From Rhizobium sp. 007 (GTDB taxonomy: Bacteria; Pseudomonadota; Alphaproteobacteria; Rhizobiales; Rhizobiaceae), in contig NZ_CP064188.1 in NCBI RefSeq assembly GCF_015353075.1, positions 310,001-374,000 of the forward strand: a stretch of 64,000 nt of DNA, given 5' to 3'. Below are positions 35,731 through 44,525 of this stretch, piece after piece; position 1 is the stretch's first letter; each line of letters opens with the position of its first letter. The notes under the pieces were generated by a model. It worked only from the letters and a program-made list of their open reading frames with translations. It searched no databases and was not told where the DNA came from. The position numbers and the translations under genes were made by a program.

Positions 35731-35866
35731 GCGGATATCCTCCTGGATCGTGGATGCCAGGTAAAGACGGCACGCTCGGCGATGTTCCGCAGACCGATCA
35801 CGCACCGCTCCCCTCAAAGCTGCACCGGTCTACTCTGGCGGGAGTCATCAAGCGCTGGTTCAGCCA

Positions 35867-36838
35867 TCAGGAGCGGCAGGTAGGCCAATCCAGAAAAACC
35901 GATATGCCCGCCACGGTCATGCTCGCTATGACGTCACTTGGAGGAATCTGAGCTCGCCCCGCGTCCACGTCGAGCATGAAGCGGCTCACAAGAGCCGCGC
36001 ATTCTCTGTGATGGGTTTCCAACAGCTGGTGTCCGCTTTCGAAGACGTGGATTTCCAGCGCATCAAGCATGCGGTTGTATGCCATGATCTCGTTGATATC
36101 AAAGAAGGGGTCGTGCCTGCCCCAAAGCAGAAGGCACGGCGGCTGGTGCTCGCGGTGGTAGGCCCGGATGGCCGGGAAACGCGCGATGTGCGACCCGTAG
36201 TCGGAGAAGATCTTAAATTGGATGTCGATGGTTCCGGGCCGTGACAGGCGCTCCCAGTCGAGCTGCCAGCCCTCTGGAGGATAGAGACGCATCAGGCGCT
36301 CCGGCTGTTCTCCGATATACTGGTAGCGGGTTGTCTCGAAATTCATCCAGTCGGGCAGCTTGGCCCTATTTTCCTCGGTGGGATCGGCAAAGAACGCTTT
36401 CGGAGCGTCCCAACCTGGCCCCAGCCCCTCGTCATGGGCATTGCCGTTCTGGACGATCAGGCCACGGATGCGGTCCGGCCGGCGCGTCGCGAGATGATAG
36501 CCCACGGGCGTGCCGAAATCGTGGATAAACAGGAAGAACCTCTGGAGGTTTAGGGCAGCGAGGAACGCGTCGATCGTGTCGGCAATGTTCTCGAACGTGT
36601 AGTCGTAAGCATCGGCGGATGGCGCGGAGGAGTAGCCGAAACCAGGCAGGTCCGGGGCGACGACATAGGCGGTTTCTGCCAATGGCTCGATGAGGTTGCG
36701 ATACATGTAGGACGAAGTCGGGTAGCCATGCAGCAGCAGGATCGCCGGCATGTCCGGGTCTCCAGCATGTCGGTAGAAGATGTCCAAGCCTTGGACATTG
36801 ACGGTCTCATGGCGGGTCTTGTGGCGATGGTTTCGCAT
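35867..36838 (-). CDS. Haloalkane-dehalogenase / epoxide-hydrolase-like hydrolase
   Basis: 323 aa. The alpha/beta hydrolase motifs are AILLLHGYPTSSYMYRNLIE (oxyanion HGYP), VVAPDLPGFGYSSAPSA and the nucleophile elbow FLFIHDFGTPVGYHLA. Asp107 takes the position used by haloalkane dehalogenases and epoxide hydrolases. LLLWGRHDPFFDINE and the His of FESGHQLLETHH complete the triad. It is divergent from the CGNR regulator, with a palindromic operator between. Which halide, epoxide or ester it uses is unknown. Confidence 0.85.
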   Translation of the reverse strand: MRNHRHKTRHETVNVQGLDIFYRHAGDPDMPAILLLHGYPTSSYMYRNLIEPLAETAYVVAPDLPGFGYSSAPSADAYDYTFENIADTIDAFLAALNLQRFFLFIHDFGTPVGYHLATRRPDRIRGLIVQNGNAHDEGLGPGWDAPKAFFADPTEENRAKLPDWMNFETTRYQYIGEQPERLMRLYPPEGWQLDWERLSRPGTIDIQFKIFSDYGSHIARFPAIRAYHREHQPPCLLLWGRHDPFFDINEIMAYNRMLDALEIHVFESGHQLLETHHRECAALVSRFMLDVDAGRAQIPPSDVIASMTVAGISVFLDWPTCRS

Positions 36839-36908
36839 CTCTCATTTCTCCTTCTCACGCTTTGACAGGAGCATCGTCTGGCATCGAAACCGGATATCGC
36901 TATAATAG

Positions 36909-36930
36909 CGGTTACGAACCATTGTAACCG
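36909..36930. promoter_or_regulatory. Palindromic operator between hydrolase and CGNR genes
   Basis: CGGTTAC (36909-36915) and GTAACCG (36924-36930) are perfect 7-bp arms around an 8-base spacer. They lie 28 bp before the CGNR-protein start and about 70 bp before the hydrolase start, ideal for repression of both. The CGNR protein next door is the obvious candidate binder. Confidence 0.55.
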
Positions 36931-36958
36931 GATAACACGCAAAAAGAGGTTATGTTCC

Positions 36959-37549
36959 GTGGCGAGCACGCAGACGAAATGGGTAGAAGAGCACTTTATT
37001 GGCGGGCATCCCGCCCTCGACCTAGCGAACGCCGTGTTCAACCGGAGGGTGCCCGAGCCCGACAACGAGCTGCTCAAATCCGCCCGGGATGTCGGAAACT
37101 GGTTCAAGGCGTCCGGGCTTGCCGGCGCTCGCAAGGCCGAAGCGGTCGCCGGGATAGGAGGCGAGCCTTTCGTGGAGCGGATCCATGCGATAAGGGAGGC
37201 ATCGGCTCGGATCTTCGGATCGATTGCCGCGAAAGAGCCGCCCGCGACGGAAGCGTTGGGCTTCCTGTTCGAATGCGCAGCAAGCGGACTTTCCGGCGGG
37301 GCGGTGGGACTGAACGACACAAGACCCGACCTCGCCCTTGCCCGGTGGCGGGACCCCGAAGCCGTCACCGCCCTTCTGGCCATGCTCTCGATCGAAGGCT
37401 ACTTCACCTTGCCGCGCGAAAGGCTGCATTCCTGCCCCCGTTGCGGCTGGTTGTTCCTGGACACGTCGCGCGGCGGCAAGCGCCGCTGGTGCAGCATGCG
37501 GACCTGCGGAAACCGCGAGAAGGTGTCGCGCCACAGGGAGCATGAATAG
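36959..37549 (+). CDS. ABATE-domain / CGNR zinc-finger regulator
   Basis: 196 aa from a GTG at 36959 (AAGAGG upstream). The N-terminal ABATE domain reads HFIGGHPALDLANAVFNRRV, with GYFTLPRERLHSC leading to the C-terminal CGNR finger CPRCGWLFLDTSRGGKRRWC followed by MRTCGNREKVSRHRE. Four cysteines can bind zinc. These proteins are presumed stress-responsive transcription regulators. The divergent hydrolase gene and the shared palindrome suggest it controls that gene. Confidence 0.85.
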   Translation: MASTQTKWVEEHFIGGHPALDLANAVFNRRVPEPDNELLKSARDVGNWFKASGLAGARKAEAVAGIGGEPFVERIHAIREASARIFGSIAAKEPPATEALGFLFECAASGLSGGAVGLNDTRPDLALARWRDPEAVTALLAMLSIEGYFTLPRERLHSCPRCGWLFLDTSRGGKRRWCSMRTCGNREKVSRHREHE

Positions 37550-37637
37550 AACGGCTTCGTCCGCGACGAGGCGTGGCGGCCAAAACGCACATGCAGCGAC
37601 GAGGACGCCCACTCGTCAGTCAACCTTCGGCGCCGAT

Positions 37638-38403
37638 TCACACCCTGCGGGCGGTTACGATCCACGCGCGCGAGTCAAAGAGTACGCCCTCGGTGGTCAT
37701 ATGCGCCTCCAGTAAATCGCGCAGTCGCTGCAATGCCTTGTCGGGCGCTTCATCGGTTCGCGCGAGCGCGTCCTTCACAAGATAGAGCTCGATGAGCGCG
37801 TCGAACGCCCTATCGACGTCTGGCCCATAGAAGACCGGTTCGCGCACGTCGGTAAAATCGATCGAAACAAAGCCGGCCGTGCTCAAAAGTTCCGTGGTGA
37901 TGGTGGGATCGCCAAGTGAAAACGGCATGGAAGCATCTGCGGAAACCGCGGTTGCTGGGGCCAAGGTTCGCCTGATGGCACCAGACCACTCGTTGCGCTC
38001 CTGGCTCTGCCACACCATCCATACAAGGCGCGCGCCCGGACGCGTCGCGCGGGCGACATTAGCAAACGCCGCCGCCGGATCAGCAAAGAACATGACGCCA
38101 AACCGGCTGATGCAGAGGTCGAAGCTGGCAGCGGGAATTGCGTGGTGCTGGGCATCACCCTGCTCAAACGTAACATTTCGCAACCCCGCTTCGTTGGAAC
38201 GTCGTCGCGCAACCTCGATCATCTCCAGGGACGTATCCACGCCGAGCGCCTTGCACCGCGACACGGGCGGCCTTACGAGTCGATTGTCCTGCCCCGCAAC
38301 CGATATCGAGCACGCGGTCACGTACGCCAACGCTCGCGGCGGCGCGCAAATGCCCATTGTGCCGCTTTAATTCTGCGTCATAGAAGTCAGCACGATTCAA
38401 CAT
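37638..38403 (-). pseudogene. SAM-dependent methyltransferase, one frameshift
   Basis: From the ATG at 38403 (GAGGTGGAG upstream) the frame gives MLNRADFYDAELKRHNGHLR and motif I VLDIGCGAGQSTRKAA. Near 38255 it slips one base to ALGVDTSLEMIEVARRRSNE, FEQGDAQHHAIPAASFDLCI and SRFGVMFFADPAAAFANVAR, then ends normally. The joined protein is about 255 aa, a class I methyltransferase of the UbiE/type 11 group. The lesion lies in a GC-rich run, so a sequence error is possible. Confidence 0.75.
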
Positions 38404-38429
38404 CTCCACCTCACTTGGTTTTGTCTCGG

Positions 38430-39038
38430 TCACTTGACGGACGTTCGCCTTCTGACATGTTCGTCGATGGCAGAAATGATCTCGTCCCAATCATGGGGAT
38501 GAATTTCGTGGCCGCCACCTTCGACCGTCACGAACTTCGCATCCGCTACAGCTCCCGCGAGTGCCTCGCCGTGCGCCAGCGGGAAAACCGGATCGGCCGT
38601 GCCATGAACGACGAGAAGCGGCACTTTCATCTCATTCAGCCGGCCCTGCCATGGGTCGCCCACCTCAAAGAGGATGCTGTGGTTGGTGGCGCTGAGATAG
38701 CCTCCGGAACGGTCGAAATCCCGTTCGAGGAAGGCTCGGGTCCCGGCTTCGTCGAACGGATGTGCCGTCCCCGCGGTCAGGCGCGCGTCCTCGACCAGGT
38801 ACGCGACCGCGTCTGCCCGGTCCGACCAGTCCGCCTCCACGGTCATGTGTTCCATCCAGGCCTCGCCGCTCGGAGGGAAGTGCGATTGGTCCACCCCGAC
38901 CGGCGAGCTGCTGATCGCCGTCAGGGAAAGCACGCGCTCCGGATTCTTCAGTGCGGCCACCTGGCCGACCATACCCCCGAGGGAAAAGCCCGCCGATAAA
39001 TTGGCAAGAGTCGCGGGGCTTCTTGTCGCCACGGACAC
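38430..39038 (-). pseudogene. Alpha/beta hydrolase, N terminus lost
   Basis: About 200 aa remain, starting within LANLSAGFSLGGMVGQVAAL, which is the nucleophile elbow (GFSLGG) of a 270-aa hydrolase. The cap region AYLVEDARLTAGTAHPFDEA, the acid-loop VPLLVVHGTADPVFPLAHGE and the His motif VEGGGHEIHPHDWDEII are intact. The first about 80 residues, including the oxyanion HG motif, are absent; the DNA upstream is unrelated and leads into the receiver gene. The break therefore looks like a recombination junction near 39040. Confidence 0.7.
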
Positions 39039-39161
39039 CCGCTAAAGGCGCTCTGACCGAATATCGCGGATGGATGCGAGCATTTCGATACGACAGTTCA
39101 GTGGAACCGTTTCATCTATCGCGCGTTGCCGAGCGAGTCTTTGCTTTCCGAGGGATTCCAG

Positions 39162-39566
39162 ATGCAGCCGATCACAATATTGCTCGTGGATGATGACGCT
39201 TCGGTGCTGCAGGTCTTCCAACACGTGCTCACCGACGCGGGATTCGAGGTGCATACGGTATCTGACGGAAGGAAGGCCATACAGTATCTGGGCGCGGCCG
39301 ATCGGCCCGTGCAAGGGTTGATCTCCGAAATCCGGTTGGGAGACGGGCCGGACGGCTGGGAGGTGGCCCGCGCTGCGCGCGAAATCGCGCCGGGGATGCC
39401 TGTCGTTTACACGAGTGGGGACAGTTCCGCCGAGTGGGCATCAAAAGGTGTTCCGAAGAGTGTCATGCTTCAGAAGCCATTCGCCCTCGCGCAGTTGGTC
39501 ACCGCGATCTCGCAATTGCTCAACGAAAGCTCGATGGCGCCTGTCGACAAAGGGCTCGAGGAATGA
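39162..39566 (+). CDS. Stand-alone receiver-domain protein with Glu at the phosphosite
   Basis: 134 aa from MQPITILLVDDDASVLQVFQ at 39162 with GAGGG upstream. It is a CheY-like receiver: acidic pocket DDD (10-12), MPVVYTSGDSSAEWASKGVP with the conserved Thr/Ser, and the Lys of SVMLQKPFALAQLV. The strand that should end in the phosphoacceptor reads QGLISEIRLGDGPDGWEVAR, with Glu56 where close relatives have Asp. It cannot be phosphorylated normally and may mimic the active state. No output domain or kinase gene adjoins it. Confidence 0.85.
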   Translation: MQPITILLVDDDASVLQVFQHVLTDAGFEVHTVSDGRKAIQYLGAADRPVQGLISEIRLGDGPDGWEVARAAREIAPGMPVVYTSGDSSAEWASKGVPKSVMLQKPFALAQLVTAISQLLNESSMAPVDKGLEE

Positions 39567-40007
39567 TCGTCGTGTCATAGTGTTCGGTTGCGTCAAACCC
39601 AACAGAAGGATCCAGTGCACCAGGTTCGAATTTGAATGCTCGCCCCGGAAGAGAGTCGCGCGACTCGACTCCATCTGGAGGGCTCGAAGAGCTCGAACTT
39701 CCACAGGTCGCGAGCTCCCATTATCAGCTTTCCGCATCTGCGGCAGACGCATCGCCAGGCGCCTGCGTCCAGCTTCCCGGCGGTTGGATCATGCCATCTC
39801 CTTCGATCTCCTGCCTGTGTCCGCGACCGCAGCGCCTTACGATCCGCAAATACACATTGAAGTGGGTTTCAGACCAAAGGCCGGGGTCTATCAGACTGAG
39901 GTCCTGGGGCGTGGAACGACCCCTTACCCAGGTCGTTCGTTGGCAGCGGTCACGAAAGGCCGCCCCCCGGCGGTGCCCTCCGCCGCCAGGGCCGAGGAGA
40001 AGGAACA
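39567..40007. other. Gene-free stretch
   Basis: 441 bp after the receiver gene. Several overlapping open frames exist on both strands, but all are arginine-rich and none has a convincing start. It may contain a decayed small gene on the minus strand at 39580-39760, not identifiable by eye. Confidence 0.3.
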
Positions 40008-40172
40008 ATGATCTATTCCGAAGAGAAATCCAGTGATCTGACCGTGCCGCTCGCCATCCTGCTGGCAAGTGCCGGCATTCCGGCGGCGCCTTTCGCCACC
40101 AGCGGCCGACATAGGAGTACCGCCGGGCGCGTCTGGTTCCACAGACTCAATAGCAGGGGGTCGGGAAGATGA
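40008..40172 (+). CDS. Small ORF coupled to the BA14K gene
   Basis: 54 codons from an ATG at 40008, preceded by AGGAGAAGGA, a strong ribosome-binding site. The product starts MIYSEEKSSDLTVPLAILLA and has one short hydrophobic stretch (residues 12-25), then a basic tail. Its TGA overlaps the ATG of the BA14K gene (ATGA), so it may serve as a leader peptide for coupled translation. It is not recognised as any family. Confidence 0.4.
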   Translation: MIYSEEKSSDLTVPLAILLASAGIPAAPFATSGRHRSTAGRVWFHRLNSRGSGR

Positions 40173-40750
40173 AAGCCATCGCATCCATTGTTTTCGGAAT
40201 CGTCAGCTCGGTCGGGGCGTGCGTAGCCGCCGCATCTGTCGCGTCACACGTCGTGGGGGGTGCCGAACCTCATGCTTTCAATGACCTTGCAGCCGGTGAT
40301 CTATGGACGACGAGGCCGGTGAAAGTCGATCCTCGGCAGCAGCGCTATGAACGAATTCCGCCTCTCTATTCGAGCTATGTCACCGAAGCCTCGGCGACTA
40401 TGACCTCAAGATCGAGGCCGGATTCCGCTCGCCCGTCAACCGAACGTCAGACAACGCAATCAAAACTTTCGACCGAACACCTTGCTTGGTGTGCGGAACG
40501 CTACCGCTCCTTCAATCCCGCGACCAATAGCTATCGATCCTATAGCGGTGAGACCCGCGAGTGCTTTTCGCCGTTCCATCGAATTGTCGCCGAAGCTAAT
40601 GAACGCGTCGGCACGAAAATGAATACACAGGCGGCAGCCCGGTGCGCCGCTCGATACAAGTCGTATCGACCGGAAGACAATACGTATCAACCATGGGAAG
40701 GGCCGCGGCGCAGCTGCGACGCGTCGGACCTCGTCGCGACGAGCAACTGA
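40169..40750 (+). CDS. BA14K-family protein, two repeats
   Basis: 193 aa. An N-terminal signal or anchor (KAIASIVFGIVSSVGACVAA) precedes a low-complexity linker and two BA14K units: HLAWCAERYRSFNPATNSYR at about 110-140 and ARCAARYKSYRPEDNTYQPW at about 158-188. Each unit has the C-x(4)-Y-x-S-[FY] and terminal Cys pattern. BA14K proteins are lectin-like envelope proteins of Brucella and rhizobia, exported to the periplasm or surface. Two tandem units in one protein are unusual compared with the common single unit. Confidence 0.85.
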   Translation: MKAIASIVFGIVSSVGACVAAASVASHVVGGAEPHAFNDLAAGDLWTTRPVKVDPRQQRYERIPPLYSSYVTEASATMTSRSRPDSARPSTERQTTQSKLSTEHLAWCAERYRSFNPATNSYRSYSGETRECFSPFHRIVAEANERVGTKMNTQAAARCAARYKSYRPEDNTYQPWEGPRRSCDASDLVATSN

Positions 40751-41035
40751 TCACCGGCGGTGATAGCGGGGTGTGGAGGGCGGTTGCGTGCTCGATAATA
40801 AAGAGGTCCAGAGGCCCGCTCGTCATGGGGTCAGTCGATCCGGCGTCGAAGAGCTGCTGTAAAATGCAGCCTGAAAGCCAAATCTTTACGGTGGCTGGAA
40901 CGTGCAGCCGTTCGACGAATGCCGCAGGTGCCGTTCAACTGGGCGATGGTCGAGCCGCTCACCTCAACCGGCGACATGGTGAAGTCGCCGCCGCGTGCCT
41001 ATCGTCGGTATAGAAATTGTTGCAGGCTGGCGCTG
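40751..41035. other. Downstream region of the BA14K gene
   Basis: No supported gene. A 15-bp palindrome ATCACCG-G-CGGTGAT lies at 40750-40764 directly at the end of the BA14K gene and could help termination. The strong hairpin at 41036-41062 follows. Confidence 0.3.
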
Positions 41036-41062
41036 GGAGCCCGCGGATCAACCGCGGGCTCC
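41036..41062. terminator. Strong hairpin between convergent genes
   Basis: GGAGCCCGCGG (41036-41046) and CCGCGGGCTCC (41052-41062) form an 11-bp GC-rich stem with a five-base loop. It sits between the BA14K gene (plus) and the serine-rich gene (minus), as expected for a bidirectional terminator, although no T tract follows. Confidence 0.6.
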
Positions 41063-41080
41063 ACTCCATCGGGTGAGTGG

Positions 41081-41239
41081 CTACTTTGAGGTCTTGTGGC
41101 TCTGCTGACCCGCTTTGACGTGCTGTTCGTGAGAACCGCCCTGCTTTCCGGACGAAGAAGACTTCGAGGGCGAGGAGCTGGATGCGCTCTTTTCGCCCTT
41201 GCCTGAGCTACTTCCCTGCTTCTTTTCAGTTGATGCCAT
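41081..41239 (-). CDS. Short Ser/Lys/Gly-rich protein
   Basis: 52 aa from the ATG at 41239, behind GGAGGAAA. The sequence is low complexity: STEKKQGSSSGKGEKSASSS followed by further SK and SG repeats and a His/Gln tail. It is probably disordered, soluble and basic. No family is recognised. The strong ribosome-binding site and the terminator after the stop support a real gene; longer forms reading through from 41344 lack a start signal. Confidence 0.6.
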   Translation of the reverse strand: MASTEKKQGSSSGKGEKSASSSSPSKSSSSGKQGGSHEQHVKAGQQSHKTSK

Positions 41240-41898
41240 TAGGTGTTTCCTCCATCGAGACCGTGATCGGTCACGCTGCCAAACGTCAGTCAGCGCTGTC
41301 TGTTCCATCATCGATCCTGTGACGTGCCGACAACGCAACCGCACGGCGCGAGCCCATAGTTACACGTCACTTACCCGGCCATGACCAAGAAAGTGGCCCT
41401 CGGAATGATGCACCACTCGCGTTGATGCTCCTGCCGTTGCGCGTCAAGACGAGCCGACGAAGTCGTTTTCACTTCCGTACGCGCTGGCGCCGCTCCTCGT
41501 CTGATGCTCAATTCGGATGCGATGTTCGGAACAAGCCGATGTTCTCGCTGATCAGCCATCGAATGCGATCCTACGCTTCTTCGAGGAAGCCGGGACAGCG
41601 AGAAGAGCGACGTTCGATCGTTAACACAGAAATTCGCTGTGGCGCCGTGCCCGGCCGTGCCGGAGGCGCAGCCGGTGATATAGAGGCCGATCCTTTGAGG
41701 ATGGCGAGAGGGAGAGAGGTCCGAACGCGGCGCCAGACTCCAAAATGCTTCCAGTCGCTGGCTCAGGCCTTGCGGGTCGTGGCGGAGCTCGCCGCCTCCA
41801 GATATCCGCGCGTGCTATTGGTAAGATCCAAATGCGCCGGTACCGGGAGGGACGATCTCAGGCAGGTCTTGATCGGAAACCCCAGTAGCTTGACCTCA
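41240..41898. other. 659 bp without a supported gene
   Basis: A long plus-strand frame crosses this region and continues opposite the VapC gene, but it is a shadow (no start signal, arginine-rich). Nothing else is recognised. Confidence 0.35.
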
Positions 41899-42282
41899 CT
41901 ATGCAGCCTCGATATCGGTCTGCGAAAAATCCTCGCCGATGAAGAGCAGCGGCTCGTCTGCGCGCTTTGCGAGGGCGTACGAGAAGCAATCGGCAAAATT
42001 CAATGCCGCCCGATGGTGACCCTTGCCACAGGTGAGCCAGGCTTGTGTCGCCATATCCACCAGATCAGCGTCGACTGGAACGATATCGGCCTTGATTCTG
42101 GCGAGCCGCAGATCGATCTCGGCCAGAGCGTGTTCGCCGCGCCGGCTGACCAACACCATAGGGGCCTCCAATACACATGTCGCAGGGACCAAGCGAATAG
42201 GGTTGGCGACGACCGTTCGCTCGAGTGCTGCAGCTTCAGGTTCGCTGCGCAGAATTGCGACGATGGCGGAGGTGTCAATCAC
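41899..42282 (-). CDS. VapC-family PIN-domain ribonuclease toxin
   Basis: 127 aa from a GTG at 42282. The PIN acidic residues are in VIDTSAIVAILRSEPEAAAL, the Glu of CVLEAPMVLVSRRG, and LNFADCFSYALAKRADEPLL with FIGEDFSQTDI. Length is normal. It would cleave tRNA or rRNA if freed from its antitoxin. It is coupled to the vapB-like gene two bases upstream, which itself carries a frameshift, so toxicity may be lost or the pair may be silent. Confidence 0.85.
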   Translation of the reverse strand: MIDTSAIVAILRSEPEAAALERTVVANPIRLVPATCVLEAPMVLVSRRGEHALAEIDLRLARIKADIVPVDADLVDMATQAWLTCGKGHHRAALNFADCFSYALAKRADEPLLFIGEDFSQTDIEAA

Positions 42283-42284
42283 GA

Positions 42285-42540
42285 TCAGTTCGGAATGCCG
42301 TGTTCATCGAAGCCGATGATCTCGTCATCGGGGCGGCTGTCGAGCTCAGGTAACCGCGCCACTCGTCCGCGGATTGCACGCATTTCGGTGAGCAGACGCT
42401 CCTGCGCTACGTCACCGTATCCCATGCGAGTAGGCGCTCGCTCAGGCCCTAATGAATGGTGCGGTCTTGCTAATGCCCTGGCGACGCGCAAGTTCGTCAA
42501 CGAGAGCGACTGGGGCGGGGTTCTTAATATTAAGGAGCAT
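42285..42540 (-). pseudogene. VapB-like antitoxin, frameshifted
   Basis: From about 42540 the frame reads MLLNIKNPAPVALVDELARR and QGISKTA, the ribbon-helix-helix DNA-binding start of VapB. A shift near 42470 is needed to reach RMGYGDVAQERLLTEMRAIR and ARLPELDSRPDDEIIGFDEH, the toxin-binding tail. The shift separates DNA binding from toxin binding, so neutralisation would fail unless the lower frame starts internally. Confidence 0.65.
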
Positions 42541-42874
42541 GGGCGCTCCGACAGGTCTACCTTTTCCCTTATTTCTACCTCGAGACTGCCTCATCGTCAA
42601 AACGTCCGATAACAGGATTTACACTTCTTCAATGGTGTTTGCATCGTGGACACGCCCCCGTGATTTCGAGGGAGACGCTCGATATCGGCTAGCTCATTGA
42701 GCGAGCTTTTGAACCTATCCGGGAGAGCAGTCGACTTCGCCACGGCCGATGTCGATCGTAATATTCGGAGCATACTAAACGGGTCACACGTTCGCATCCC
42801 ATCGGACCGCCATTTAGAGATTTGGCGTTTCACATTATCGAGAGGATACTATTGCGGCGTGGTGCGCGATGTGT
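42541..42874. other. Gene-free stretch between two TA modules
   Basis: 334 bp. A reverse frame around 42700-42780 reads VAKSTALPDRFKSSLNELAD, which looks protein-like, but no start signal or family could be assigned. Confidence 0.3.
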
Positions 42875-43169
42875 CTAAACAGGATCGCCGGCCCAATCTT
42901 CATGTCCATCGCGTATTCGAATCACGAAACTGGCCCCGTTATCTTCGATTCGGTAGACAACGAGATGGGCTTTGAACGGATGGATTCTAACCGGCGGCGA
43001 AATCTCTTCTCGCTCACGCCCTATTCGCGGATTTGCGGCAAGCAGGTCAAGCACCCGCGGACAGCTCGTCATGATACCGCCTCGCCTGTGCGGATCCTAA
43101 CATGCGGACGCCTTGCTCGGCGATCGCAATGATGTCCTCTTCGGCGTCGACAGAGAGGCTAAAATGCAT
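42875..43169 (-). pseudogene. ParE/RelE-family toxin, one frameshift
   Basis: From the ATG at 43169 the frame gives MHFSLSVDAEEDIIAIAEQG and AQARRYHDELSA. One extra base in the run at 43054-43056 then breaks it; the next frame continues VLDLLAANPRIGREREEISP, VRIHPFKAHLVVYRIEDNGA and VIRIRDGHEDW. The joined protein is about 97 aa, normal for ParE, which poisons DNA gyrase. The start overlaps the parD stop (TAATG). The toxin appears inactivated. Confidence 0.75.
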
Positions 43170-43423
43170 TATCTGCTGCCGCGCGTCGTTTCCCCGCGCG
43201 CGATTGCCGCGGCAAAAAGTTCGTCCTTCGACCGGCTGCCAACACCACTTTTGAGACCGTCATCGACGAAGCGTTGCATGGCAGCAATCTTATCACTGCG
43301 CGCTTGGTCCCTCCGAATCAGGTCGCGCGCATAGTCACTTGCATTGGAATATCGCCCGGTCCTCGCTTGCGCCTCGACCCAATCCTTCATTGGGTCCGGT
43401 AAAGCTACGTTCATCGTAGCCAT
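43169..43423 (-). CDS. ParD-family antitoxin
   Basis: 84 aa from MATMNVALPDPMKDWVEAQA at 43423. This is the ribbon-helix-helix ParD start, followed by TGRYSNASDYARDLIRRDQA and a charged toxin-binding C terminus DGLKSGVGSRSKDELFAAAI. It is intact, unlike the toxin. It should repress the parDE promoter, which would lie just upstream in the AT-richer gap at 43424-43480. Confidence 0.85.
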   Translation of the reverse strand: MATMNVALPDPMKDWVEAQARTGRYSNASDYARDLIRRDQARSDKIAAMQRFVDDGLKSGVGSRSKDELFAAAIARGETTRGSR

Positions 43424-43576
43424 TCGAGCCTCCATATTGCGCCCAATTTTGGCTGGACTTGGCAAAGTTTGTCAAATTCGACCACTTTGGACGCGGAGGC
43501 GCAACTCCGGCAGGTTCATTCACGGCCTCGCCGATTGAACGAATAACTACAGCCGCATGAGCGTCATTGTGGCCAG

Positions 43577-43909
43577 GAATGCCTTGTGCCAGCATCCGTG
43601 TTCCGCCATCACAGTGGCGGCAAGAACTACAGCTTCTCGCTCGCCAACGACGATGGGTTCTATTTTTCAGCGATATGGAGGTCTGCGACCGCAGATTGGA
43701 CGGATGCCTACGGCCATCCTGACGATCGAGGTGAATGCCGATATCGCGCCGTTCCACGACCGTCAGATGGCGGTTCTCACCCGCGATCAACGCATGGCCT
43801 GGCTCGATGGATTGGTACCGGAAGACGAAATCTGCGCTCGCTGCCGGCAGGGACTTTCCGGGTTAGGCGTCCTTCGACCTCTCCTGTTCAGCCAATGCTG
43901 GCGGTCTAA
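43577..43909 (+). pseudogene. SOS-response-associated peptidase (SRAP/YedK) remnant
   Basis: Pieces in three frames follow the SRAP order. ECLVPASVFRHHSGGKNYSF and SLANDDGFYFSAIWRSATAD come first, then AILTIEVNADIAPFHDRQMA and VLTRDQRMAWLDGLVPEDEI, and last LPAGTFRVRR. The catalytic Cys2 half is missing and two shifts are required. Intact SRAP proteins cross-link to abasic sites in single-stranded DNA. This is a decayed C-terminal fragment. Confidence 0.6.
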
Positions 43910-44153
43910 AGCGCCAGCCGCAACTGCGGCTCCGTTCCAGAAGCCAGCGATACGCCAAGCAAGCGTACCCCTTTTTCGCGGCAGGAAGATCGGTTTCGTT
44001 AGCCGATTGCCCATCATCGCTCACGTCCCCGATCGCAGCCAAGCGCCGGCCGGGCTAGTTCGGTAGGCTCGGCATGCAATAGATGCTGAGGCGGCGGACG
44101 AAATTCGGATGGAGCCAACGCCGGCCGCCATCGCCCTTGCCACCGTTCGATGC

Positions 44154-44387
44154 TCACTCGGCGGCCTGCGATAGAGGAATGATATCGGCCTCCGGTAAGG
44201 CAATCCGTGCCAGAAATTCGAAGTCGTCCACCATGTGGTGGACATCCGATCCGGTTCTGGCGACCGTCCAATAGTCGCGGCCGGCGCCGAACACCGTTGA
44301 AATTTGCACGACTTCCCAGGCGCCTCCGGTTTCCCTGCGTCTTGCCCAGTAGAAGTATTCGGGCTCCAAGGCCAACAACTCAAGCAT
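44154..44387 (-). CDS. Small hypothetical protein
   Basis: 77 aa from MLELLALEPEYFYWARRRET at 44387 with GGGAG upstream; a start at 44417 is possible. It is a compact, aromatic, acidic protein (GAWEVVQISTVFGAGRDYWT; VDDFEFLARIALPEADIIPL) with even composition, unlike shadow frames. No domain is recognised. It lies between two gene remnants, so it may itself be a survivor of a larger element. Confidence 0.5.
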   Translation of the reverse strand: MLELLALEPEYFYWARRRETGGAWEVVQISTVFGAGRDYWTVARTGSDVHHMVDDFEFLARIALPEADIIPLSQAAE

Positions 44388-44525
44388 CCGCGAACTCCCA
44401 CATTGCCCAACTCGCATGCTACCATTGAACCGTGCACCGGGCCGAAGTCCTACTGAGTGCCGGTACCCCACCGGGCGGTGACCATACATGAGGATCCCTC
44501 GGCTGTCATCGGCGTTGATGCCTGG

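Noticed and set aside
41422..42612. Long plus-strand frame of 396 codons
   Set aside because: It lies opposite VapC/VapB, is arginine-rich, has no ribosome site and no domain; a GC-driven shadow.
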